The notes beneath the pieces were generated by a model, which was given only the letters and a program-made list of their open reading frames with translations, ran no database searches and was not told where the DNA came from. A stretch of DNA of 8,004 bases from a bacterium (lineage in GTDB: Bacteria > Bacillota > Clostridia > Christensenellales > CAG-138): positions 1 through 8,004 of the forward strand of contig JAQXRK010000185.1 of the NCBI GenBank assembly GCA_029218485.1, written 5' to 3'. Numbering within the stretch: the first letter of the stretch is position 1; every line of letters begins with the position of its first letter. Below are positions 1-7,579 of the stretch, piece by piece. The translations under genes and the position numbers were made by a program.

Positions 1-109
1 CGTGTTCCCGGGTCACGGCGGTGTGATGGATCGTCTGGACAGCATCCTGCTGTGCACACCGGTCGTGCTCTGCACGTTTACTATTTTACAGTTGTTTGGA
101 ATATACTAA
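1..109 (+). CDS. cdsA: Phosphatidate cytidylyltransferase (CDP-diglyceride synthase), C-terminal end only
   Basis: Only the last 35 full codons and the TAA stop (107-109) are inside the window; the reading frame begins at base 2 and the gene starts upstream of the window. The visible peptide opens with VFPGHGGVMDRLDS, which matches the C-terminal CDP-alcohol cytidylyltransferase signature (PGHGG-x-x-DR-x-DS) that carries metal-binding aspartates. A hydrophobic stretch follows (ILLCTPVVLCTFTILQLF), consistent with the last membrane helix of this integral membrane enzyme. The family converts phosphatidic acid and CTP to CDP-diacylglycerol and pyrophosphate, the branch point of phospholipid synthesis. 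dxr starts 15 bases after the stop, so the two are almost certainly co-transcribed, as in many Bacillota. The signature and the context agree, so the identification is firm despite the small fragment. Confidence 0.93.
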   Translation, partial: VFPGHGGVMDRLDSILLCTPVVLCTFTILQLFGIY

Positions 110-124
110 AGACAGGAGCTGTTT

Positions 125-1273
125 ATGAAGCAACATGTAACGGTGCTTGGCAGCACCGGTTCCATTGGCAGGCAGACTTTGGATGTCGTCCGTTCCCGTT
201 CGGACCGGTTCACTCTGTTTGCCATTTCAGCCAACAGCAATATTGATTTACTGATCGAGCAAGCCCGCCGATGGCGGCCCAAATACGTCGCGTGTCGCCA
301 TCTGCTGCACGCTGCTGATTTTCCGGAGGGAACCGTACTCCTTTGCGGGGAAAGCGCCATTGCCGAGTTGGCTTCTCTCGATGAGGCAGATATTGTTGTC
401 AATGGCATCAGCGGTCTCGCGGCGCTGGAGCCGCTGCTCTGCGCGCTGAAGGCCGGGAAACGCGTAGCCCTTGCAAATAAGGAGAGCATTGTTTGCGGCC
501 ATCATCTTGTGGACGACGCGCTGGAGGACTTTGGCGGAGAATTACTGCCCGTGGACAGCGAACAATCTGCCATCTTTCAGTGCCTCAACTGCGGCTCTTA
601 CAACGAGATAGCCAGACTCTGGCTCACCGCTTCCGGAGGTCCCTTCTGGCAAATGAGCGATGAAGAACTGCAGCATGTAACGGTACATGATGCGCTGCAT
701 CATCCCACGTGGAGTATGGGAAGCAAGATCACGATTGATTCTGCCACGCTCTTCAACAAGGGCCTTGAGGTCATGGAGGCGAGCTACCTTTTCCATATGC
801 CGGCGGAGCGCATCGATGTGCTGATCCATCCGCAATCCATTGTCCATTCTATGGTGGAATTTACGGATTGCACCATCATGGCCAATTTGAGCTGCCCGGA
901 TATGCGGCTGCCCATTCAGTATGCCATGACATACCCGGATCGGGCGCCGTCCCCCTGTGAGCGGCTTTCGCTGGCCGATGTTGGTCAACTGACCTTTCAC
1001 CGTGCGGATCGAAGCCGGTTCGCTGGATTGCGGCTGGCCTATGAAGCGCTGTTTGCCGGTGGAACCATGCCAACCGTCTACAATGCGGCCAACGAAGCAG
1101 CGGTTGGCTTGTTTATGGACGAACGCATTGGCTTTACGGATATCGCAGCTTTTGTAGATGATGCGATGATGCGGCATTCCGTGCGTCCGGCAAATCTCAT
1201 GCAGGATATTCTCGAAGCGGATTCTGAGGCGCGCCTCAGCGTGGAGCATTTTCTGCATACACACTTTGAATGA
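125..1273 (+). CDS. dxr: 1-deoxy-D-xylulose 5-phosphate reductoisomerase (MEP pathway, first committed step)
   Basis: The 382-residue protein has the normal length for Dxr (IspC), a cytoplasmic enzyme that rearranges and reduces DXP to 2-C-methyl-D-erythritol 4-phosphate with NADPH and a divalent metal. The N-terminal Rossmann nucleotide motif GSTGSIG is at residues 9-15. ANKE is at 117-120. The metal ligands are Asp144 and Glu146 in PVDSEQSAIFQ, plus Glu215 in NKGLE. Substrate-binding motifs are SGGPF (170-174), HPTWSMGSK (193-201) and HPQSIVHSMVE (235-245). All are intact. The motif usually written ATLMNKGLE has Phe for Met here (ATLFNKGLE), a mild change. The ATG at 125 is preceded by AGGAG at 114-118, a well-placed ribosome-binding site. 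The stop overlaps the rseP start (ATGA), which suggests translational coupling. The family is the target of fosmidomycin. No anomaly suggests loss of function. Confidence 0.98.
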   Translation: MKQHVTVLGSTGSIGRQTLDVVRSRSDRFTLFAISANSNIDLLIEQARRWRPKYVACRHLLHAADFPEGTVLLCGESAIAELASLDEADIVVNGISGLAALEPLLCALKAGKRVALANKESIVCGHHLVDDALEDFGGELLPVDSEQSAIFQCLNCGSYNEIARLWLTASGGPFWQMSDEELQHVTVHDALHHPTWSMGSKITIDSATLFNKGLEVMEASYLFHMPAERIDVLIHPQSIVHSMVEFTDCTIMANLSCPDMRLPIQYAMTYPDRAPSPCERLSLADVGQLTFHRADRSRFAGLRLAYEALFAGGTMPTVYNAANEAAVGLFMDERIGFTDIAAFVDDAMMRHSVRPANLMQDILEADSEARLSVEHFLHTHFE

Positions 1274-2316
1274 AAGTTGGGCTGGAATTGAGTACGATAT
1301 TGTCCATCCTTGGCGCGCTCTTGTTTCTCTCCCTGATCGTTACAATACACGAACTGGGACACTTTCTGGTCGGCCGGCGCCTTGGCTTTACAATTATAGA
1401 GTTTGCAGTTGGCATGGGGCCCGTTCTGCTTAAAACGGAGAGGAACGGCATTCAGTATAGCCTGCGTGCGCTTCCCATTGGCGGTATGTGCCGTTTCTAT
1501 GGAGAGGATGAAAATCCAACGGATCCGCGTTGTTTTCATGCGCAGAAGGCCTGGAAGCGGTTCTGTGTGATTGCTGCAGGGCCGGTGATGAACCTCCTGT
1601 GCGCGATCCTGCTCTCGATCATTACTCTGGCCGCATACGGAAACTATGTCCCGGCGGTGCTGGAAGTCTCCGGAACGGATACGCCGGCCTACCGGGCGGG
1701 GTTGCAGGAAGGCGATATTCTGTGCGCGATCAACGGAAAGCAGATCGTCTATTTTTCCGAAGCGGTGCCGATGATTCGCGATGCCGACAGCGAGCGTGCG
1801 GTCATGACCGTGGAGCGTGACGGCCAGAAAATCGATTTGCAATTGACCGATTTGTATGACCCGACGGTGGGGCATAACCGTTTGGGGGTAACCATTGGTC
1901 AGGAACGAAAACTCTATACCTTTGGCGAATCTCTGGGCGGATCCTTTCATTATGTCTGGGGAATTGTGCGAGAAACGTTTTCATTCTTTGGCACCCTGTT
2001 CGACGGAACAGCGAAATCAACGGATGTAGCAGGTCCCGTTGGCACGGTCGCTTACATCAGCGAAGCCATCCGCTATGGATTGGAAATCATTCTGCGATTT
2101 GCTATCATCATCAGCGTGAGTCTGGGCATTTTCAATCTCCTGCCCATCCCAGCGCTGGATGGCGGAAGGCTCCTGTTCATCCTCATTGAGTTGGTTCGTG
2201 GGAAACCCATCAATCCCGACAAGGAGGGATTGGTGCATTTTATCGGCCTGCTCGCGCTGTTTGCGCTCATGATCTTTTTGACTTATAATGATATTGTAAA
2301 TCTGATTCGGGGTTAG
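1270..2316 (+). CDS. rseP: RIP-type site-2 zinc metalloprotease (RseP/RasP family)
   Basis: The 348-residue integral membrane protein has the M50 intramembrane protease architecture. The first membrane helix (about residues 9-30) runs into the zinc motif HELGH (27-31, with His27, Glu28 and His31 as zinc ligands and catalytic acid). A short FAVGMGP segment (45-51) follows. A second hydrophobic helix (about 99-122) contains the conserved AAGPVMNLL. A single PDZ domain lies at about 126-196. A third helix (about 271-293) leads into NLLPIPALDGG (289-299), whose Asp297 is the third zinc ligand, and a last helix is at about 322-341. The family cleaves membrane-spanning anti-sigma factors and leftover signal peptides in regulated intramembrane proteolysis; RasP of Bacillus subtilis acts on RsiW. 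The substrate here is unknown. The start codon lies within the dxr stop (four-base overlap), so expression is probably coupled to dxr. One PDZ domain is normal for Gram-positive members (E. coli RseP has two). Confidence 0.96.
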   Translation: MKVGLELSTILSILGALLFLSLIVTIHELGHFLVGRRLGFTIIEFAVGMGPVLLKTERNGIQYSLRALPIGGMCRFYGEDENPTDPRCFHAQKAWKRFCVIAAGPVMNLLCAILLSIITLAAYGNYVPAVLEVSGTDTPAYRAGLQEGDILCAINGKQIVYFSEAVPMIRDADSERAVMTVERDGQKIDLQLTDLYDPTVGHNRLGVTIGQERKLYTFGESLGGSFHYVWGIVRETFSFFGTLFDGTAKSTDVAGPVGTVAYISEAIRYGLEIILRFAIIISVSLGIFNLLPIPALDGGRLLFILIELVRGKPINPDKEGLVHFIGLLALFALMIFLTYNDIVNLIRG

Positions 2317-2324
2317 GTTCCATC

Positions 2325-3386
2325 ATGCAGCATTTGACACACCGGGTGTTCGCTGGCGCCGTTCCCATTGGAGGAGGGGCGCCGGTTACCGTTCAGTCAA
2401 TGACGAATACGGATACGAGAGATACCGCCGCTACGATTGCCCAGATTCTGGAATTGGAGCGCGCCGGCTGTGATATTGTTCGCATCTCTGTCTACGACAT
2501 GGCCTGCGCACAGGCCATCCCCACTATCCGCACGGCTATCCACATCCCGCTCGTGGCCGATATCCACTTCGACCACCGGCTTGCGATCGCCGCTGTGGAA
2601 AACGGCGTTGATAAACTGCGCATCAATCCCGGCAACATCGGCGGGCAGGCGCATGTGGAAAAACTCGTGGATTGTGCGAACAGGCACCATATTCCGATTC
2701 GCATTGGCGTTAATGCCGGTTCATTGGAAGCGGATCTCAAAAAAACATACGGGCCCGATTCTCCACATGCCATGGTGGAAAGTGCGATTCGCCATATCCG
2801 CATGCTGGAACTGGCTCATTTTTCGGATATTGTGGTTTCGCTCAAGTCATCCACGGTATCCACAACCGTTTCGGCGTACCGGGAATTGTCGCGTTTGGTC
2901 GATTATCCGCTGCACATCGGCATTACCGAAACGGGTACCGTGGAGCGGGGAATCATCAAATCGGCTGCCGGCATCGGTTCGCTTTTACTGGATGGAATTG
3001 GAGATACGCTGCGCGTTTCCCTCACAGATTCCCCGGTTCGAGAAGTACAGACGGGGCTGGAGATCCTGCGCGCTCTGCGCTTGCGGAACGACGATGTTGA
3101 AATCATCAGCTGCCCCACTTGTGGCCGCACGCGGGTCGATCTGATGGAGGCGGTCGATCGGGTGCAGGCTGCGCTGCCGCGCCATCAGGGGTACTTGCGC
3201 GTGGCTGTGATGGGGTGTGCAGTCAACGGCCCAGGCGAGGCAAGCGATGCGGATATCGGCATTGCATTCGGAAAAACGAACGGCGTGCTATTCAAGCATG
3301 GGGAAAAGTTTGCAAGCGGCTCCGTTTCCGATATGCTGAACCTGTTGGTAAAGGAAGCAGCGGCCATGCTGCGCACGAAAGAGTAA
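2325..3386 (+). CDS. ispG: 4-hydroxy-3-methylbut-2-en-1-yl diphosphate synthase (IspG/GcpE)
   Basis: The 353-residue cytoplasmic iron-sulfur enzyme catalyses the penultimate MEP step, reductive ring opening of methylerythritol cyclodiphosphate to HMBPP, using flavodoxin or ferredoxin electrons. The TIM-barrel half is recognisable from PVTVQSMTNTDTRD (about 20-33), PLVADIHFD (75-83), KLRINPGNIG (97-106), RIGVNAGSLE (126-135), SLKSS (172-176), HIGITETGT (197-205) and KSAAGIGSLLLDGIGDTLR (212-230). The C-terminal [4Fe-4S] domain has SCPTCGRT with Cys263 and Cys266, and VMGCAVNGPGEA with Cys298 and Glu305. These four cluster ligands have the spacing of the E. coli enzyme (Cys270, Cys273, Cys305, Glu312). 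It is the compact bacterial form, without the extra domain found in plant-type proteins. The start is 8 bases past the rseP stop. Only a weak Shine-Dalgarno (GGGGTTAGG) precedes it, overlapping the end of rseP, so coupled translation is likely. It is the second MEP enzyme in the operon. Confidence 0.98.
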   Translation: MQHLTHRVFAGAVPIGGGAPVTVQSMTNTDTRDTAATIAQILELERAGCDIVRISVYDMACAQAIPTIRTAIHIPLVADIHFDHRLAIAAVENGVDKLRINPGNIGGQAHVEKLVDCANRHHIPIRIGVNAGSLEADLKKTYGPDSPHAMVESAIRHIRMLELAHFSDIVVSLKSSTVSTTVSAYRELSRLVDYPLHIGITETGTVERGIIKSAAGIGSLLLDGIGDTLRVSLTDSPVREVQTGLEILRALRLRNDDVEIISCPTCGRTRVDLMEAVDRVQAALPRHQGYLRVAVMGCAVNGPGEASDADIGIAFGKTNGVLFKHGEKFASGSVSDMLNLLVKEAAAMLRTKE

Positions 3387-3402
3387 GAGTAAACGATACG
3401 AA

Positions 3403-6400
3403 ATGGCGCAAAATGCTTTTGAACAGGCGTTGACCAACGCACATATTCCCGATACAGTCCGCGTGGATTCCGTGCGTCTCAGCAGGGAGAAACACCAGCT
3501 GACCGTTTTTTTGCATGCAGAGAATCCGCTGTCCAACATCCAAAAAGACGCCTTGTCCAATGCCTTAACAGCGCTGTTTCCGGATATCACAGTTTGCCTG
3601 GAATGTAATGATGCAGCCGCCGCAGTGATGGCACCGCCACAGCAGAATCCGGCCTCTGCGCCGAAAGCGGTTGCTGCCGCTGCTCCCGCAGCACCTTTGC
3701 AGGATGGTGGCCGCGTACTGTTCGGTTCATCCATCAAGACCTCCTCGCGCACAGAAATCCATGCCCTGTGTGAGAGTGATGCCGCCGTCGTCATTCAGGG
3801 AACGCTTGTTTCCGCTGAGATGCGGGAAGGCTGGAAAGGGAAGGACGGACGCTCCTCCTTCCGGGTACAGTTGAATGTCACGGATTTGACCGATTCCATT
3901 TATTGCATCTGCACCTTCTACGAAGAGGCAAAAGCGCAGCGTTTCTTTGACTGGATCTCTCCGTTTATCGGTGCAAAGGAGCAGCTGATTGTCCGCGGTG
4001 TTTGCCGCATGCCCAAGTATGCAAAGGAATTGAACCTGTTTGTCAATGATGTCAATTCTGCGCCAGCGGTCTATCGCGAGGACAAGAGCGAGGAAAAACG
4101 GGTCGAATTGCATCTGCACTCCCGCATGTCCACCATGGATGGTTTGACGGATGTTACAGAGGCTTTTAAGACCGCTAAGCGGTGGGGCCATCGTGCGCTT
4201 GCGATTACGGATCATGGCGTCGTACAGGCCTTTCCCGAAGCGGCAAAGGCCTCGAAAAAAACGGGTGTCAAAGCGATCTTCGGCGTTGAAGGGTATCTTG
4301 TTCCGGATACCGAGCTAATCGATATGCAGGAAACCTATGTTGTGTTTGATATCGAAACGACCGGCCTGAAGGCGGAACATGCGGATATCATCGAGATCGG
4401 CGCCGTAAAGATTGCTGACGGTCAGGTGATCGACCGGTTCCAGACCTTTGTCAATGGCGGCGTGCTGATACCGCCCAACATCACCAAGCTGACGGGCATC
4501 ACCAATGCCATGATTGCGGATGCTCCATCTGCACGTGAAGTTTTGGAATCCTTCTCGAAATTTGTAAAGGGAAGCTGTCTGGTCGCCCATAATGCCAATT
4601 TCGATGTAGGCTTTATTCGCTATCATGGCGGAAGATATCAAATCGCCTTTGATGAACCGTATGCGGATACCCTGATGCTATCCAGATACCTGCTGCACGA
4701 TCTTCCAAACCATAAGCTGGATACGGTTTGCGAGCATTTTCAGATCGATCTGACGAATCATCATCGGGCGATCGACGATGCCACAGCTACAGCCGAAGTG
4801 TTTTTGCAGCTTGTTGCTATGATGCGGCAGCTTGGCGTAGAAACCATCCCGGTTCAACGTCCCGCAAAGAACGAGGAGAAGGAACAGGGAAAACATAAGC
4901 ATAAAACGAATCATATCATTCTGCTTGCCACAACACAGGCGGGCATGAAAAATCTGTATCGTCTGGTGAGCTATGCGCATCTGGACTATTTTCGGAGCCG
5001 TCCGACGATCCCGCGTAGTCTGCTCTCCGTGTACAGGAGCGGGCTGCTGCTCGGCTCCGCATGCGAGCAGGGCGAACTATATCAGGCGATTTTGAAAGGC
5101 AATCCGGAGGAGGAGATCGAACGAATCGCCTCCATGTATGACTTTTTGGAAATCCAGCCACTGGGCAACAATGCGTTCATGGTGCGGGAAGGGATCGTAC
5201 CGGATGATGAAGCGCTGCGGGAGATCAACCGGCAGATCGTCCGGCTCGGTCACAAATTGGGGCTACCTGTCGTTGCTACCGGTGACGTCCATTTTCTGGA
5301 GCCGCCCGATGCGGAGTATCGAAAACTCCTGATGCTGAAACTTGGGTTTTCCGATGCCGCCGAGCAGGCGCCGCTGTATTTCAAAACGACCGATGAGATG
5401 CTGGAGGAATTCTCCTATCTTGGCGAGGAAGATGCACGCGCCGTTGTCATCGATGCGCCGAACAGCATCGCTGATCGCTGCGAAGCGCTCAAGCCATTCC
5501 CCGATGGCACGCACGCGCCGGAGATTCCGAATGCCAGCAATGAGCTGCGGGATATGGCGCTGAGAGAAGCGCATTCCATCTATGGTGATCCGCTGCCCGA
5601 TATCGTTCAGGCGCGGCTGGATCGTGAGCTGAAATCCATCATCGGCAATGGCTTTGCTTCGCTCTATCTGATGGCGCAGCGCTTGGTGCACAAATCCAAC
5701 AGCGACGGCTATCTCGTCGGCTCCCGAGGTTCCGTCGGATCTTCTTTTGTCGCGACGATGGCGGGCATCACTGAGGTGAACGCACTGCCGCCCCATTATG
5801 TGTGCCCAAACTGCAAGCACAGCGATTTTGATGTGGATCGTTCTGTCTATGCCTGCGGTGTTGATATGCCCGATAAGGATTGCCCGGTCTGCGGAACCAG
5901 ATATAAAAAGCAGGGGTTTGGTATCCCCTTTGAGGTTTTCCTTGGGTTTAAGGGTGACAAGACGCCGGATATCGATCTGAATTTCTCGGGCGAATACCAG
6001 CCTGTCGCGCACAAATACGTGGAGGAAATGTTCGGTGTCGGCCATGCATTTCGTGCCGGGACGATCTCCGGATTGGCCGAAAAGAAAGCGTATGAGTGCA
6101 TCTATCATTATATGGAGACAACCGGAACCGTCCTTCGCAGAGCAGAAATGGAGAGGCTTTGCAAGGGCTGCCTGAATGTCAAGGTGACGACCGGCCAGCA
6201 TCCCGGCGGTATCGTCATTGTTCCCAAGGATGACGATATTCTGGATTACACACCCATCCAGTATCCGGCCGACAAGAAGGACAAGAACACAATTACAACC
6301 CACTTCGACTTCCATGCCATGGACGACCGATTGGTCAAGCTCGACATTCTCGGGCATGATGACCCAACCGCTCTGCGCATGCTGGAAGACATTACGGGCA

Positions 6401-7398
6401 TCAATCCACGCTCTATCCCGCTGGACGATCCGGAAACGATGCGGATTTTCACATCACCGGAGCCGCTGGGCATTGATCTGAGTGGGCTTTCCTGCACGGT
6501 GGGATCGCTTGGTATACCGGAATTTGGTACGGGTTTTGTCCGCACGGTTTTGGAAAACACGCAGCCTAAGACGATGGAGGAACTGGTTCGCATCGCGGGT
6601 CTGACCCATGGAACGGACGTTTGGCTGAACAATGCGGAACCGCTGGTCATGAACGGCATTGCTAAGCTCTCGGAGGTTCTCTGCACGCGCGACGATATCA
6701 TGAATTACCTGATAGCCCACGACATGGAGGCCAGCCTTTCGTTCTCCATCATGGAGCGCGTGCGAAAGGGAAAGGGGCTTACCGAGGAGATGGAGCAGGC
6801 AATGGTGGACGGTAAGATACCGGCCTGGTTCATCGATTCCTGCAAGAAAATCAAATACATGTTTCCACGCGGACATGCGGTTGCATATGTCATGATGGCC
6901 TTCCGGATCGCCTATTTCAAGGTCCACTATCCAGAAGCGTTTTATGCCGTCTATTTTACCGTCCGTGCCGATGCGTTTGATGTGTCCATGGCCTCCGGGG
7001 ATGCGCCCACGCTGCTGCGCGTCATCCAGGAGTTGGACAAGAATGCGCAGTTTAAGGAGGCGGCTGAACGAAAGCGCGACAAAGAGCTCATTACCATATT
7101 GGAGGTGGTGTATGAGATGAATCTGCGCGGCATTCGGCTGCTGCCGGTCGATATCTATAAATCGCACGCAACCAAGTTCTTGATTGAGCCGGAGGGAATC
7201 CGTCCTCCGTTTAATGCGATTGCGGGCGTCGGTGACAACGCTGCGATTTCTATGGCTGAAAACAGAGGCAACACGCCATTTCTGTCCATAGAAGACTTTC
7301 AGGCACGCACCGGCGCAAACAGCGGCGTCATTGCGGCGCTGGAAAACTGCGGCTGCTTTGACGGACTTCCAAAGTCAAATCAAATTTCATTGTTTTGA
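3403..7398 (+). CDS. polC: DNA polymerase III alpha subunit, Gram-positive PolC type, with 3'-5' exonuclease
   Basis: This 1331-residue replicative polymerase carries all PolC domains in order. There is an N-terminal domain (about 1-70), an Ala/Pro-rich linker (71-99) and an OB fold (about 127-220). The PHP domain begins at 232 (HLHS with His237 and His239; ITDHG with Asp270 and His271; Glu296) and resumes after the exonuclease (His526, Cys554, GDVH 627-630). The DEDDh exonuclease is inserted at about 310-475, with Asp316/Glu318 in FDIETTGL, Asp401 in AHNANFD, and His454/Asp459 in HRAIDD. The palm catalytic aspartates are Asp856 and Asp858 (TPDIDLNFSGEY) and Asp981 (LDILGHDD). Zinc-site cysteines are 801, 804, 827 and 830, with an additional Cys818. 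HPGGIVIVP (933-941) is also conserved. The C-terminus NQISLF is the beta-clamp binding motif. At 1331 residues it is about 100 shorter than B. subtilis PolC (1437), mostly in the N-terminal part. The start ATG, 16 bases after ispG, has no strong ribosome-binding site. All active-site residues are present. Confidence 0.98.
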   Translation: MAQNAFEQALTNAHIPDTVRVDSVRLSREKHQLTVFLHAENPLSNIQKDALSNALTALFPDITVCLECNDAAAAVMAPPQQNPASAPKAVAAAAPAAPLQDGGRVLFGSSIKTSSRTEIHALCESDAAVVIQGTLVSAEMREGWKGKDGRSSFRVQLNVTDLTDSIYCICTFYEEAKAQRFFDWISPFIGAKEQLIVRGVCRMPKYAKELNLFVNDVNSAPAVYREDKSEEKRVELHLHSRMSTMDGLTDVTEAFKTAKRWGHRALAITDHGVVQAFPEAAKASKKTGVKAIFGVEGYLVPDTELIDMQETYVVFDIETTGLKAEHADIIEIGAVKIADGQVIDRFQTFVNGGVLIPPNITKLTGITNAMIADAPSAREVLESFSKFVKGSCLVAHNANFDVGFIRYHGGRYQIAFDEPYADTLMLSRYLLHDLPNHKLDTVCEHFQIDLTNHHRAIDDATATAEVFLQLVAMMRQLGVETIPVQRPAKNEEKEQGKHKHKTNHIILLATTQAGMKNLYRLVSYAHLDYFRSRPTIPRSLLSVYRSGLLLGSACEQGELYQAILKGNPEEEIERIASMYDFLEIQPLGNNAFMVREGIVPDDEALREINRQIVRLGHKLGLPVVATGDVHFLEPPDAEYRKLLMLKLGFSDAAEQAPLYFKTTDEMLEEFSYLGEEDARAVVIDAPNSIADRCEALKPFPDGTHAPEIPNASNELRDMALREAHSIYGDPLPDIVQARLDRELKSIIGNGFASLYLMAQRLVHKSNSDGYLVGSRGSVGSSFVATMAGITEVNALPPHYVCPNCKHSDFDVDRSVYACGVDMPDKDCPVCGTRYKKQGFGIPFEVFLGFKGDKTPDIDLNFSGEYQPVAHKYVEEMFGVGHAFRAGTISGLAEKKAYECIYHYMETTGTVLRRAEMERLCKGCLNVKVTTGQHPGGIVIVPKDDDILDYTPIQYPADKKDKNTITTHFDFHAMDDRLVKLDILGHDDPTALRMLEDITGINPRSIPLDDPETMRIFTSPEPLGIDLSGLSCTVGSLGIPEFGTGFVRTVLENTQPKTMEELVRIAGLTHGTDVWLNNAEPLVMNGIAKLSEVLCTRDDIMNYLIAHDMEASLSFSIMERVRKGKGLTEEMEQAMVDGKIPAWFIDSCKKIKYMFPRGHAVAYVMMAFRIAYFKVHYPEAFYAVYFTVRADAFDVSMASGDAPTLLRVIQELDKNAQFKEAAERKRDKELITILEVVYEMNLRGIRLLPVDIYKSHATKFLIEPEGIRPPFNAIAGVGDNAAISMAENRGNTPFLSIEDFQARTGANSGVIAALENCGCFDGLPKSNQISLF

Positions 7399-7400
7399 CC

Positions 7401-7428
7401 TTGACGCGGGTACCGCCTTTGCTATAAA
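7401..7428 (+). promoter_or_regulatory. Probable sigma-A-type promoter for rny
   Basis: A -35 box TTGACG (7401-7406; consensus TTGACA) and a -10 box TATAAA (7423-7428; consensus TATAAT) are separated by 16 bases. The -10 is preceded by TG one base upstream (7420-7421), the extended -10 motif. The region around and after the -10 is AT-rich (TATAAAATATATCAAG). The promoter begins two bases after the polC stop codon, so transcription would start near 7435 and give rny a leader of about 145 bases. The prediction rests on sequence match alone. A second TTGAC (7395-7399) overlaps the polC stop but would need a spacer of 22 bases. Confidence 0.72.
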
Positions 7429-7449
7429 ATATATCAAGTAGTAAGTCTG

Positions 7450-7462
7450 CACTCGTGGAGTG
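7450..7462 (+). other. Small hairpin in the proximal rny leader
   Basis: CACTC (7450-7454) and GAGTG (7458-7462) can form a perfect five-pair stem with a GTG loop, about 15 bases after the predicted transcription start. There is no T-run behind it, so it is not a terminator. It could stabilise the 5' end of the rny mRNA. A five-pair stem can arise by chance, so the functional claim is weak. Confidence 0.3.
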
Positions 7463-7527
7463 AGTTCATAGATAGATGATGGCTGGCGTTTTGCTGTGAA
7501 AGCGATATTTGTTGTATGAATCCATTT

Positions 7528-7553
7528 GCCGTGCAGAATTGCGCGGCCATTTT
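7528..7553 (+). terminator. Terminator-like hairpin between the rny promoter and rny
   Basis: GCCGTGC (7528-7534) and GCGCGGC (7541-7547) form a seven-pair stem (six Watson-Crick, one T-G pair) with an AGAATT loop. It is followed by CATTTTAATAT, a weak T-run. It is the only GC-rich hairpin in the polC–rny gap, so it may end polC operon transcripts in part, or act as an attenuator or structural element in the rny leader, because it lies downstream of the predicted promoter and ends about 30 bases before the rny start. The short T-run makes efficient termination doubtful. Confidence 0.38.
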
Positions 7554-7567
7554 AATATAGATAGACT

Positions 7568-7573
7568 GGAGAG
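7568..7573 (+). promoter_or_regulatory. Ribosome-binding site that decides the rny start
   Basis: GGAGAG lies six bases before the ATG at 7580, which opens the frame with a membrane anchor. A competing ATG at 7575 is only one base past this site and reads an eight-codon frame that ends at TGA (7599-7601). The 7580 start is therefore preferred. Confidence 0.75.
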
Positions 7574-7579
7574 TATGGA

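Noticed and set aside
1078..1950. Open frame of 290 codons on the minus strand across dxr and rseP
   Set aside because: It is antisense to two conserved genes, has a composition unlike a real protein and no recognisable motif.
2437..3144. Open frame of 235 codons on the plus strand inside ispG
   Set aside because: It is an out-of-frame reading of ispG, very rich in Trp, Arg and Ser and with no domain. ispG itself is complete in the other frame.
5263..6357. Long open frame of 364 codons on the minus strand
   Set aside because: It lies wholly opposite polC, whose protein is fully conserved through this stretch. The translation resembles no family I know and there is no ribosome-binding site or intergenic context. 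It is a shadow of codon bias in polC.
7491..7520. Possible second promoter (TTGCTG, 18 bases, TATGAA)
   Set aside because: Both boxes are poor matches and the promoter at 7401-7428 is much stronger.
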